Source: Chloroflexota bacterium (GTDB taxonomy: Bacteria; Chloroflexota; UBA11872; VXNJ01). From it: 64,000 nucleotides of DNA. Every line of letters begins with the position of its first letter. Positions within the stretch are counted from its first letter, which is position 1. Made by a program: the position numbers and the translations under genes. The stretch covers positions 23,496 through 87,495 of the forward strand of contig VXNJ01000002.1 in NCBI GenBank assembly GCA_009840625.1, written 5' to 3'. Shown piece by piece: positions 34,986 to 43,021 of this stretch. Below the pieces are notes generated by a model that made no database searches, was not told the origin of the DNA, and saw only the letters and a program-made list of their open reading frames with translations.

Positions 34986-35726
34986 CTACTCTGCGAGCGC
35001 GCCCCCGTCGACCACCAGCTCGCTGCCGGTCACGAACGAGGATTCGTCGCAGGCCAGATAAAGTGCCGCGAAGGCGATGTCCTCGGGCGTGCCAAGGCGT
35101 CCGAGCGGCGTGTAGGCGTTGATTTCGCGGCCTCCGAATACCTGTCGCAAAAGATCGGTTTCAACCGGTCCCGGGTGGAGGGAATTGGCCCGGATCCCAT
35201 CGCCCGCGTACTGGATCGCGGTGAGCTTTGTGAATGTCCGCACCGCCCCTTTGGCGGCCGGGTAGGCGGTTGCCCGGTCGACCCCCACCATTGCGACGAT
35301 CGACGAGACGTTCACGATCGAGCCTCCGCCGGCGCGTCGCATTGCCGGGACGGCGGCTCTGGTGCCCAGGAAAACGCCCTTTGCGTTCACGTCGAACATG
35401 AAATCCCAGTCGTCCTCGGTGGTTTCTTCCACGCGGCCGCCGCGCCAGGCCCCGGCGTTGTTGACCAGGACGTCCAACCTGCCGTAGCCATCTTCTGCGG
35501 CCTCGACCGCGGCTTGCCAGTCGGCCGCCGACGTCACGTCCAGACGAATGAAAACCGCGGCGCCTCCGCCCCGGTTGATCTCGGCCGCCAGCTCCATGCC
35601 GACCTCCTCGAGGACGTCGCCGACTACAACCCTGGCGCCCTCCTTGGCAAACAGCCGTGCCTCGGCCGCGCCTTGCCCCCTGGCGCCGCCGCTGATCAGG
35701 GCTACTTTCCCTGCCAATCGCCCCAT
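34986..35726 (-). CDS. Short-chain dehydrogenase/reductase (copy 1 of a tandem pair)
   Basis: 246 aa from ATG 35726, preceded by GGAGG 9 bp upstream, which fixes the start although the frame is open to 35843. Classical SDR: cofactor motif SGGARGQGAAEARLF (TGxxxGxG variant), NNAGAW, catalytic Ser in VNVSSIVAM, and Tyr/Lys in YPAAKGAV; PG motif LHPGPVETD. Together with the next gene it looks like a tandem duplication, with almost the same N- and C-terminal text. Substrate unknown; cyclohexanol-, steroid- and 3-oxoacyl-reducing SDRs share this layout. Confidence 0.88.
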   Translation of the reverse strand: MGRLAGKVALISGGARGQGAAEARLFAKEGARVVVGDVLEEVGMELAAEINRGGGAAVFIRLDVTSAADWQAAVEAAEDGYGRLDVLVNNAGAWRGGRVEETTEDDWDFMFDVNAKGVFLGTRAAVPAMRRAGGGSIVNVSSIVAMVGVDRATAYPAAKGAVRTFTKLTAIQYAGDGIRANSLHPGPVETDLLRQVFGGREINAYTPLGRLGTPEDIAFAALYLACDESSFVTGSELVVDGGALAE

Positions 35727-35903
35727 TTGGGCAACCTCCTGCTTGATGCGGTCAGTCGGCCCCCGCCCGGCCCCGCCGCGCCTGGACGGACGCGGCCGGA
35801 AATGCGGGATCAAGAATCCCGGCCGTTGGCCAAGAATCAGCAATCCGCCTGCCCACTCGCACCCTGCGTGAACCTTGCTTTCGCGCCGCCGCGTTGATCA
35901 GGA

Positions 35904-36650
35904 TCATTCGGCGGTTGCGCCGCCGTCGATGACCAATTCGCTGCCGGTGACGAACGAAGATTCGTCGCAGGCCAGATAGAGCGCGCCGTAGGCGACATCC
36001 TCCGCCTTGCCCACTCGACCGAGCGGGGCGGGAGCGAACTTTTCGATCTCGAGCGACTCCACCACCTGCGCCAGCAAGTCCGTGTCAATCGGTCCCGGGT
36101 GGATCGAATTGGCGCGAATGCCGTCGGGCGCGTACTGGATCGCGGTGGCCTTGGTGAATACGCGTATGGCCCCCTTGGATGCGGCGTAGGCCGAGGTCCG
36201 CGGGTTCCCGACTATTCCCGATATCGAAGATACGTTTACGATCGACCCTCCGCCTCCGGCCCGCATTGCCGGAATGGCGGCCCTGGTGCCGAGAAACACC
36301 CCCTTGGAGTTGACGTCGTTGACGGCGTCCCAGTGCTCCACGCTGGTTTCTTCAACCCGTCCGCCACGCCAGATGCCGGCGTTGTTTACCAGCACGTCCA
36401 GCCGGCCGTGGCCGGAAACGGCGGCGGCCACGGCGTCACGCCAGTCCCGCTCGCTGGTAACGTCCAGATGCACGAATCGGGCATGGCCGCCCGAGGCGCC
36501 GATTGCGGAAGCGACTTGCGCGCCGGCGGCATCGCGCACGTCGCCGACGACCACCCTGGCGCCCTCGGCGGCAAACAGCCGGGAGATCGCCGCGCCCAGG
36601 CCGCCTCCGCCTCCGCTGACCAGGGCGACTTTGCCGTCCAGGCGGCCCAT
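35904..36650 (-). CDS. Short-chain dehydrogenase/reductase (copy 2 of a tandem pair)
   Basis: 248 aa from ATG 36650 (MGRLDGKVALVSGG); a TTG at 36665 is also in frame. Motifs: SGGGGGLGAAISRLF, acidic VVVGDVRDA suggesting NAD preference, NNAGIWRGGRVEETS, Ser in VNVSSISGI, YAASKGAI, IHPGPIDTD, and the C-terminal YLACDESSFVTGSELVIDGGA that is shared with the downstream copy. The duplicates differ most in the substrate loop after PG (LAQVVESLEIEKFAPAP versus LRQVFGGREINAYTP), consistent with divergence in specificity. Confidence 0.88.
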   Translation of the reverse strand: MGRLDGKVALVSGGGGGLGAAISRLFAAEGARVVVGDVRDAAGAQVASAIGASGGHARFVHLDVTSERDWRDAVAAAVSGHGRLDVLVNNAGIWRGGRVEETSVEHWDAVNDVNSKGVFLGTRAAIPAMRAGGGGSIVNVSSISGIVGNPRTSAYAASKGAIRVFTKATAIQYAPDGIRANSIHPGPIDTDLLAQVVESLEIEKFAPAPLGRVGKAEDVAYGALYLACDESSFVTGSELVIDGGATAE

Positions 36651-36815
36651 TCGATCGCTGCTCAAGGTCCGGCGAGCGTGGGCGCCGGCCCGGTACTGAC
36701 CTGAATCATGTCACCGGCAGCGGGGGCTTGAGATTCTCCGGACGGCCCGCGGGCAGGGTTGCGCGTCTACAACGCCGCGTGATCACTGGCCCGTCCCGCT
36801 GGGCTTCCCGCGCCT

Positions 36816-37478
36816 TCAGCGCTTTATTTCAATCGAACCGAAAAGGGCGCTGCCGGTCACCTGGACCTGGTGTTCTGGGGCACCGGGCGGGTCCTTCTCC
36901 AGCACCGAACCGAACGTTGCGGTAACCCCGGAAGTGTCGAGACTCCAGTTCTGCGGCACCCGCAGCTCGATGCTGCCGAAAATCGCCGCAGCTTCGATGC
37001 GCGCCGGCTTCGCCTTTAGTTCGGCCTCGCGCAGATCGAATTCGCAACTGCCGAACGTGGCGTTTATCTGCAGCGGATCGGGCAACGGCCCGGCGACCCG
37101 GCGCTGGACCTGGCCGAAGATCGCCAGTGCATCTTCGCTGTCCCGGGTGCGACGCTGGAGCCCCTGAACCAGCACCGCGATGCCAATGGCAATGATCAAC
37201 AGCGGCCAGATCAGGCTGCCGTCGAGGGCCAGATCGGCCACGATCGCGACCTGCAGCAGGACGAGCACCGCGATTGCCAGCAGCAACCACGGGCGCGAAC
37301 CAGCGCTTGAGCCGGCGACCATTCGCACTGCCAGGTAGACGGCGGCAATCGCCGGGATCATTTCCCAGACAACCGGGAAGCCGTCGATCGACCCTTCCAG
37401 CAGGGCCACCACTCCGAGGGTGATGAGCGCGGCGCCGAATGCCAGTCCGTCGACCCTTTTTTCCATGGCCCGCCCCAT
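36816..37478 (-). CDS. LiaF/DUF5668-like membrane protein
   Basis: 220 aa. Four hydrophobic segments fill ~10-105 (GAALITLGVVALLEG, VWEMIPAIAAVYLAV, PWLLLAIAVLVLLQVAIVADL, IWPLLIIAIGIAVLVQG). The C-terminal half shows repeating beta elements: INATFGSCEFDL, EAAAIFGSIELRVP, GVTATFGSV and GSALFGSIEIK, as in the LiaF C-terminal domain that senses cell-wall stress. No LiaRS two-component genes are adjacent. It is last in a minus-strand set with the OB-fold lipoprotein and prenyl synthase. Confidence 0.75.
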   Translation of the reverse strand: MGRAMEKRVDGLAFGAALITLGVVALLEGSIDGFPVVWEMIPAIAAVYLAVRMVAGSSAGSRPWLLLAIAVLVLLQVAIVADLALDGSLIWPLLIIAIGIAVLVQGLQRRTRDSEDALAIFGQVQRRVAGPLPDPLQINATFGSCEFDLREAELKAKPARIEAAAIFGSIELRVPQNWSLDTSGVTATFGSVLEKDPPGAPEHQVQVTGSALFGSIEIKR

Positions 37479-37484
37479 CAGCGC

Positions 37485-38069
37485 TCAGGCTGCGACCTGG
37501 CAGTTCTCGATTGAGACGTCGTAGACGTAATCGATGATCGTGCCGGTTATCGTGATCGGTTCACCAGGCTGGCGGCCCTTCTGCGATTCGTAGTCTTCCG
37601 CGCCGAGGTTGCAAATTACGCCGTTGACGTAGTCTCCGCCGACCACCATGATGAATCCGCCGCGTCCGGCGGAGAAGTTCTCGCGGATCATCCCGCTGAT
37701 GCGGGCGGTTTGGCCCGTGTACTCGGCCAGGGCGGCGTCCTTGTCGGCAATGAAAGCGGCAAAGAGTTCGTCGGCGCCGATCTCGATGTCGATCTCCGGC
37801 GGGGCCGCTTCCTCGACCGGCGCGGGTTCGGGATCCGGCGCGGGTTCGGGTTCGGGCGCCGGAGTCGGCTCGGGCGAGGGTGTCGGCTCGGGTGCCGGTT
37901 CCGGAGTCGGCTCGGGCGCTGGTTCGGGGGCCGCCGTGGGAGCCGGAGGGGCCGCCGCCGGTGCGGTCGCGGTCTCCTCCTCGCCGCAGGCTGCGGTCAG
38001 CAGCGCCAGGGCGATCGCACTCGAGAGAAGGATGACCGTCAACTTGTTTGGATTGGCGCTCGGGTGCAC
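37485..38069 (-). CDS. Lipoprotein with Pro/Glu-rich linker and OB-fold (tRNA_anti-like) domain
   Basis: 194 aa, GTG start with GGGAGA upstream. A signal peptide ends in the lipobox LLTAAC (Cys ~28), followed by a ~65-residue linker made of EPAPEPTPEP-type repeats that spans the cell-surface layer. The C-terminal ~100 residues (GADELFAAFIADKDAALAEYTGQTARISG) match the tRNA_anti-like OB-fold family, whose members are mostly uncharacterised surface proteins. Cysteines in VICNLG and ENCQVAA could form a disulfide. 6 bp before the LiaF-like gene. Confidence 0.75.
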   Translation of the reverse strand: MHPSANPNKLTVILLSSAIALALLTAACGEEETATAPAAAPPAPTAAPEPAPEPTPEPAPEPTPSPEPTPAPEPEPAPDPEPAPVEEAAPPEIDIEIGADELFAAFIADKDAALAEYTGQTARISGMIRENFSAGRGGFIMVVGGDYVNGVICNLGAEDYESQKGRQPGEPITITGTIIDYVYDVSIENCQVAA

Positions 38070-38083
38070 GTGCTATCTCCCGT

Positions 38084-39064
38084 TCAGTAATCGCGATCGG
38101 CCACAAGATCGACCATCTCGTCCAGCATTTGCGCGTAGTTCTTTTTTACAGCCAGCCCGCCTACCAGATCGCGGCAATGCGCCTGGATTCCGGTCAGGCG
38201 TTCGCGCATCTGGGACGCCACCCCGGCTTCGTCGAACCGATCCAGCAGCGTTCGGACGTCCTCATCGGTCGCCACAGTTGCAGGGATCTGGCCGCCCGCC
38301 TGCACGTAAAGCACCACCGGCAGCGATTTTTTGCCGCGCCGCAGGTCCCCGCCCGCCGGTTTGCCGGTCACCTGCGGGTCTCCCCAGATGCCGAGCGCGT
38401 CGTCGCGCATCTGGAAGGCCAGGCCCAGTTGATGGCCGAGGCGCCGCCAGGGATCGGAATCGCACCCGGCCGCCACCGCGCCCATTTCCAGGGCGAGGCC
38501 GAAAAGGGTCGCCGTCTTCAGGGCGATCATCTGTTCGTACTCGCTCGCGCTTACCGCGCTGCGGGTTTCGAACTGCAGGTCGAGCTGCTGGCCGCGGATG
38601 ACCGCCCCGCAGGCGTCGGCCATGCGCCGGATCGAAGCCGTCGGGTCGGCGCCGAATTCGGCGAGAGCGGCAAATGCCCGCGTGAGCAGCAGATCGCCGG
38701 CGTTGATCGCCGTGGCTTCGCCCCAGATGGTCCAGGCGGCCGGGCGTCCGCGGCGCTGGCGGTCGCGGTCCATGATGTCGTCGTGGAGCAGGGTCATGGC
38801 GTGGAACAACTCGATCGCGGCCGCCGCCGGCAGGCCCGCCCGCCCGCCGCCGAGCGCCTCGCAGGCAAGCAGCAGCAGACCGGCGCGGAGCTGCTTGCCG
38901 CCGCTGGAGCCGGTGATCGGCGTCCCGTTGGCCTCGGTCCAGCCCAGGTGGTAGCGGGCGACTCGCGTGACCGGATTCTGGTCCTCCCCCACCACCCGGC
39001 GCATCTCTTCGTCGGTGAGCGGTCGGCAGTCCGCCAGGTATTCCAAAAATCGCACCCTAGGCAC
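38084..39064 (-). CDS. Polyprenyl (geranylgeranyl/farnesyl-type) diphosphate synthase
   Basis: 326 aa from GTG 39064, placed behind GGGGAG; the frame is open to 39253 but this would overlap the divergent MFS gene. First Asp-rich motif LLHDDIMDRDRQRRG, then GDLLLTRAF, LKTATLFGLAL, second Asp-rich region FQMRDDALGIWGDPQVTGKP and DLRRGKKSLPVV. Head-to-tail condensation of IPP with allylic diphosphates; product length cannot be read reliably. No phytoene or quinone genes are adjacent. It heads a short operon with the OB-fold lipoprotein and the LiaF-like gene. Confidence 0.88.
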   Translation of the reverse strand: MPRVRFLEYLADCRPLTDEEMRRVVGEDQNPVTRVARYHLGWTEANGTPITGSSGGKQLRAGLLLLACEALGGGRAGLPAAAAIELFHAMTLLHDDIMDRDRQRRGRPAAWTIWGEATAINAGDLLLTRAFAALAEFGADPTASIRRMADACGAVIRGQQLDLQFETRSAVSASEYEQMIALKTATLFGLALEMGAVAAGCDSDPWRRLGHQLGLAFQMRDDALGIWGDPQVTGKPAGGDLRRGKKSLPVVLYVQAGGQIPATVATDEDVRTLLDRFDEAGVASQMRERLTGIQAHCRDLVGGLAVKKNYAQMLDEMVDLVADRDY

Positions 39065-39167
39065 TCTCTCCCCGGCCCGCAACCGGTCTGCCCGGAAAAT
39101 GTAGGGGTCTGGCCCGCACCGGCCCAGGCTGCCCCGCAACCGCCGCCATTTTCGGATAACCCTCCCC

Positions 39168-40664
39168 GTGCAGGCCCAACCCTTGCGAACCCTTAGCCTG
39201 CGAACCTCGTTCGCACCGCTCCTGGCCGGGTTCATCTGCGTGTTCCTCGGCACCTACGACAACACCGCGCTGGCGGTGGTGTTGCCGACCATTGCCGACG
39301 ATCTGGGACTTGACCTGCAGATCGCACAATGGACCAACCTGGCGCCAATGATCATGTCGGCGGCGCTGCTACTGGTCATGGGCAACCTGGCGGACCGCAT
39401 CGGACACCGGCGAGTCCTCTACGCCGGCCTGGCCACATATTTCGTGTCGGCGTTGCTGGCGGCGTTGTCGAACGGGTTCGCGATGCTGCTCCTCGCACGA
39501 TTCCTGACCGGAATCGCCCTTGCTTCCTGCTACACCGTCGGGCCGGCTTTCACGATTCGCTCGTTTGTTCCCGGCCGCCGCGCCCGCGCCCTCTCGGTGG
39601 TCGGGATCACCACCTCGATCGGACTGGTTTCGGGTCCGGTGCTCGGCGGCTATCTGGGTGAGACGTTTGGTTGGCGGACGCTGTTCTGGGCTCCCCTGGC
39701 GATCTTGGTCCTGGTGATGGCGGTCATCTGGTTGGGGCCCCGGCTGCGATTGTTCGAACGCCTCTGGGAGACCCCGCAGCGGCTGGAGCGCAAGTTCGAC
39801 TACCGCGGAGCGTCGCTGATGCTCTTCTGGCAGGGCCCGCTGCTGCTGGCCATTACCCTGGGCAACGACCGCGGCTGGCTCAGTCCGGAGATTCTGGCGG
39901 CGGCCGCATTGGGCGCGGTGGTCTTGTATTTCTTCGTGCGGGTCCAGCTCAACGCCGCTCACCCGACCCTTGATTTCCGGTTGTTCAAGTTGCGCGATTT
40001 CCGCCTGCCGGTGTTGGCCGCGGCGCTCGGGTTCACGGTGGTGATCATCAACTTCCTTTTGCTCCCGTTCTATATGTCGCTGGTGCTGGGGATGTCCGCC
40101 TTCGCAATCGGAATCGTGGCCGCCATCTCGCCGGCGATGATGTCGTTCATGGCCCCGCTGGGAGCCCTCTGGGCCGAACGCGCTTCCCCGCGGCACCCGG
40201 CTTCCGCCGGCCTGGCGCTGCTGGTTGTCGGAACCGTGCTTATGCTGCTGCTGCTGCACACCGATTCGTCGGTCTGGCTGCTGGTCGGTTTGCTGGCCCT
40301 GACCGGCATCGGCCTGGGCACATTCGAATGGACCATAAACAGCTCGATCGTTGGATCCCTGCCCCGTTCGATGCTGGGCACGTCGGCCGGAATCCTGGCC
40401 ACCGCGCGGACTTTCGGGTTCTCCCTGGGCCAGTCGGTCTGGGGTCTGGTATTCACGCTGGCGGTGACCAGTCGGTCGGGGGGAACGGTGGCCCTGGAAG
40501 CCCCGCCGGAAGATCTGATGTTCGGTCTGCGGGCATGTTTTGCGATCGGCGCGGTGGTGGCCCTGCTGGCGTTCGCCCTGGCGTTCGCCCAGCGCGACAA
40601 CCCGCCGCCGGCGACCGAGGCCGATATTCTGGCGCTCCGGCCGCCGGGGCGCGCAGAGCGTTGA
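39168..40664 (+). CDS. MFS drug exporter, DHA2 (14-helix) family
   Basis: 498 aa, GTG start, around 14 hydrophobic helices. LRLGNLADRIGHRRVL-like loop 2-3 motif (GNLADRIGHRRVLYAG), motif C-like GLVSGPVLGGYLGETFGWRTLF in TM5, and FLLLPFYMSLVLGMSAFAIGI in the second half are typical of EmrB/QacA proton antiporters. It is divergent from the prenyl synthase with ~100 bp between them. No regulator is adjacent, so the substrate is open. Confidence 0.88.
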   Translation: MQAQPLRTLSLRTSFAPLLAGFICVFLGTYDNTALAVVLPTIADDLGLDLQIAQWTNLAPMIMSAALLLVMGNLADRIGHRRVLYAGLATYFVSALLAALSNGFAMLLLARFLTGIALASCYTVGPAFTIRSFVPGRRARALSVVGITTSIGLVSGPVLGGYLGETFGWRTLFWAPLAILVLVMAVIWLGPRLRLFERLWETPQRLERKFDYRGASLMLFWQGPLLLAITLGNDRGWLSPEILAAAALGAVVLYFFVRVQLNAAHPTLDFRLFKLRDFRLPVLAAALGFTVVIINFLLLPFYMSLVLGMSAFAIGIVAAISPAMMSFMAPLGALWAERASPRHPASAGLALLVVGTVLMLLLLHTDSSVWLLVGLLALTGIGLGTFEWTINSSIVGSLPRSMLGTSAGILATARTFGFSLGQSVWGLVFTLAVTSRSGGTVALEAPPEDLMFGLRACFAIGAVVALLAFALAFAQRDNPPPATEADILALRPPGRAER

Positions 40665-40881
40665 CCGGCCAGATCCTCATCATTCCCGGATTTGGGTGAA
40701 TGATTGGCGTTCGCGTGGGAAATGAACTGAGCGGGCCCGGCGCGCGGGTGTGGGCCGCCCGCTACCCGACGTGGGTGCCCCGGCCAAACAACCCAATCGG
40801 TGGCCCCGCCTGTTGTAATCTGGCACCAGCAAATGAGGTTGACCGGAACCGCGTGACCCAACCGACCGAGGGGATTTGAAT

Positions 40882-42834
40882 ATGCTCCCAGATTCAGGGC
40901 AAATTGCCGCATTACCTGCGAATGCAGGCCGCCACCCGATCTTTCGCGTGGCGTGTATGTTCGCCCTGGCGGGGCTGATCGCGGTGGTGTTTTCGTCGGG
41001 ATTCACCGACCGCGCCGCGGCGACCCATCACGATTGCGGGTTCGTACTCGGGTTTGCCGGGCTGCAGGCCCTGATTCCGGACGCGGTCGGCGATTGCCTG
41101 GAAAACGAGCAGCACAATCCAGGTGACGGCATTACCCGCCAGGCCACCACCGGCGGCGTGCTTACCTGGCACAAGGCGAGCAACTGGACCGGTTTCACCG
41201 ACGGTTACCACACCTGGGTGAACGGCCCGCTCGGGCTGCAGCAGCGTTTGGCCATCGAACGGTTCGACTGGGAGCCCGAATCGATCGCGTTGAGCGCCGT
41301 CGCCGACGCCGACGCGCAGACGCTCGCGTACGTTACGGCGGCGATTGCCCTGTACGAAGAGAGCGGCCTGGAAGCGACCACGGCCCACTACAACAGCCAG
41401 GCAAGCATCGAAGGCGAGCGCTCACTGATCCTGGTTGAAAAGGCCACTTTGAGGGCCCTGGCGGCGCCCATTTTCCGCAACCTAGTGGGTGCAACGCTGC
41501 CACCCGGCCATTCGCTTGCCCGGGTTGTGCGCGCGGTCGACGAAAACGGTGTATGGCTCAATCACCTGCAGACGAACCCGGTTACCGGCCAGCGTGAGCC
41601 GAAGCGGAGCTACTTCGTGCTTCACGACGGCCTCGTATTCGGGTCCGGGCACTTCTCGGTCCGGGCAAACCTGGCCGGAATCATCCGCGAATACGTCAGC
41701 AACGCGATAACGCTGTACCGGAACCGGGGCCTTGACGCCGCGGTCAAGTACTACAACAGCCGCGCCAGCGTTGATGGCGAGCTTTACCTATTCCTGATGG
41801 ATCCCGAAGACATTTACCTGGTCCATCCGATCTTTCCCCACCTGAGGGGCACCGACATCAAAGATGTCGTCGGATCAAACGGCTACGAACTCGGGATCGC
41901 GATTGCCAAGGCAACGCCGGAAGGGCACTGGGTCGAATACCTGTGGCCGAACCCGGTAACCGGTCGCGAGGAGCCCAAGACGACCTGGGTCGTCCGATAC
42001 GACGGCCACATCTTTGCTTCGGGCTACTACACCCCCGACCCGGACGCCGAGCCGCCCGCCTACGTGGGCGCGGATCCGCGCGAATTCACCGTCGATTACG
42101 TGCAGCGGGCAATTGAGCGCTACGAGCGCGACGGCCTTGAGTCGATGACGCAGTTCTACAACAGCGTGGCGGCATTTGAGGGGCAGTTCTACCTGTTTGC
42201 GACTGACGCGAACGACATCTACTTCGTCCATCCGCTACTCCCGCGGCTGATCGGCACAGACATCAAGGAAGTTAAGGGGGACGACGGGTTTGAGCTCGGC
42301 AAGGAGCTTGCCAAGGCGACCGAAGATCAGGGTGTCTGGGTCGAATACCTCTGGCCGCATCCGGCGACCCTGCGCGATGCCCTGAAGGTCTCGTACGCCA
42401 TCCGGCACGATGGGCTCCTCTTTGCCTCCGGCTACTACCCGACGCCTGACAACCGCGAGGAACACACCCAGGCATACGTACAGGCGGCAATCGACCTCTA
42501 TGAGAGTGAAGGCCTAGACGCGACCGTGGCGCACTATTCCAGCACCGAGAGCTTCGATGGCGCGACCTTCCTGTTCTTAATCGGCGCCGACGACAACTAC
42601 CTGGTGCATCCGCTGCTTCCGCAACGGGTCGGCACTGACGTGAAGCTGGTGCGCGCCCGGGGAGTTGACGGGGCCGTTTACAACTACGGGGAACAGATCG
42701 CCGGCGTCACCGAGGAAGGTCGCTGGTTCCACAACCTGAGACCAGGCGCCCAGGGAACCGGCAGCGCCGTCCACGCTTGGGTCATTCGCCACGACGGGCT
42801 CATCTTCGGGTCGGCGTACTTCGACGATGATTAG
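40882..42834 (+). CDS. Secreted protein with four tandem Cache-like modules
   Basis: 650 aa from ATG 40882 (GAGGGG 8 bp upstream; a TTG at 40876 is also in frame). After a signal segment (FRVACMFALAGLIAVVFSSGF) comes a module with VGDCLENEQHN, TTGGVLTWHKASNW and TDGYHTWVNGPLGLQQR, which I know as a recurrent, functionally unassigned surface module. Four repeats of ~120-135 residues follow, each starting YVxxAIxxYExxGLxA and containing FLxxxxxDxYLVHPxxP, TDIK, VEYLWPNPVTG and RHDGLIFASGYY, which look like Cache sensor domains. There is no transducing domain, so it would bind ligands extracellularly without signalling itself. Confidence 0.82.
   Translation: MLPDSGQIAALPANAGRHPIFRVACMFALAGLIAVVFSSGFTDRAAATHHDCGFVLGFAGLQALIPDAVGDCLENEQHNPGDGITRQATTGGVLTWHKASNWTGFTDGYHTWVNGPLGLQQRLAIERFDWEPESIALSAVADADAQTLAYVTAAIALYEESGLEATTAHYNSQASIEGERSLILVEKATLRALAAPIFRNLVGATLPPGHSLARVVRAVDENGVWLNHLQTNPVTGQREPKRSYFVLHDGLVFGSGHFSVRANLAGIIREYVSNAITLYRNRGLDAAVKYYNSRASVDGELYLFLMDPEDIYLVHPIFPHLRGTDIKDVVGSNGYELGIAIAKATPEGHWVEYLWPNPVTGREEPKTTWVVRYDGHIFASGYYTPDPDAEPPAYVGADPREFTVDYVQRAIERYERDGLESMTQFYNSVAAFEGQFYLFATDANDIYFVHPLLPRLIGTDIKEVKGDDGFELGKELAKATEDQGVWVEYLWPHPATLRDALKVSYAIRHDGLLFASGYYPTPDNREEHTQAYVQAAIDLYESEGLDATVAHYSSTESFDGATFLFLIGADDNYLVHPLLPQRVGTDVKLVRARGVDGAVYNYGEQIAGVTEEGRWFHNLRPGAQGTGSAVHAWVIRHDGLIFGSAYFDDD
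41329..42834 (+). repeat. Four tandem Cache-type protein repeats
   Basis: Repeat starts, by the leading Tyr codon, are near 41329, 41692, 42097 and 42475, giving unit lengths of about 363, 405, 378 and 360 bp. The copies are divergent: shared landmarks are the HYNS/YYNS/FYNS/HYSS tetrads, the VHPLLP/VHPIFP patch (lost in the first copy) and the terminal GSGHF/ASGYY/GSAYF. Confidence 0.8.
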
Positions 42835-42875
42835 CCGTCCGGAGAGCACCCCAAGAATCCGGCATTAGCATCGCA

Positions 42876-42907
42876 ATTGTGCCGGCGGTTCCGGTCGCCG
42901 GCACAAT
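42876..42907. terminator. Bidirectional hairpin between convergent genes
   Basis: Perfect 11-bp stem ATTGTGCCGGC (42876-42886) with GCCGGCACAAT (42897-42907) and a 10-nt loop, lying between the ends of the Cache protein gene and the NCS2 fusion gene. Neither side has a proper T-run, but position and symmetry suggest a shared transcription end. Confidence 0.6.
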
Positions 42908-43021
42908 CTGCCCCTTCCTGAGGCCAATCGACCGGACTTAGTGCTTACCCGAGGGTGTCGGTTGGTCTGGCCGGCGACCGATCTGCCCGCGCCCGGAATC
43001 CGTGCCACCGGCCAGTTCGGA

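Noticed and set aside
37800..37960. GGTTCGGG-type direct repeats
   Set aside because: They encode the Pro/Glu repeat linker of the OB-fold lipoprotein and are not a regulatory repeat array.
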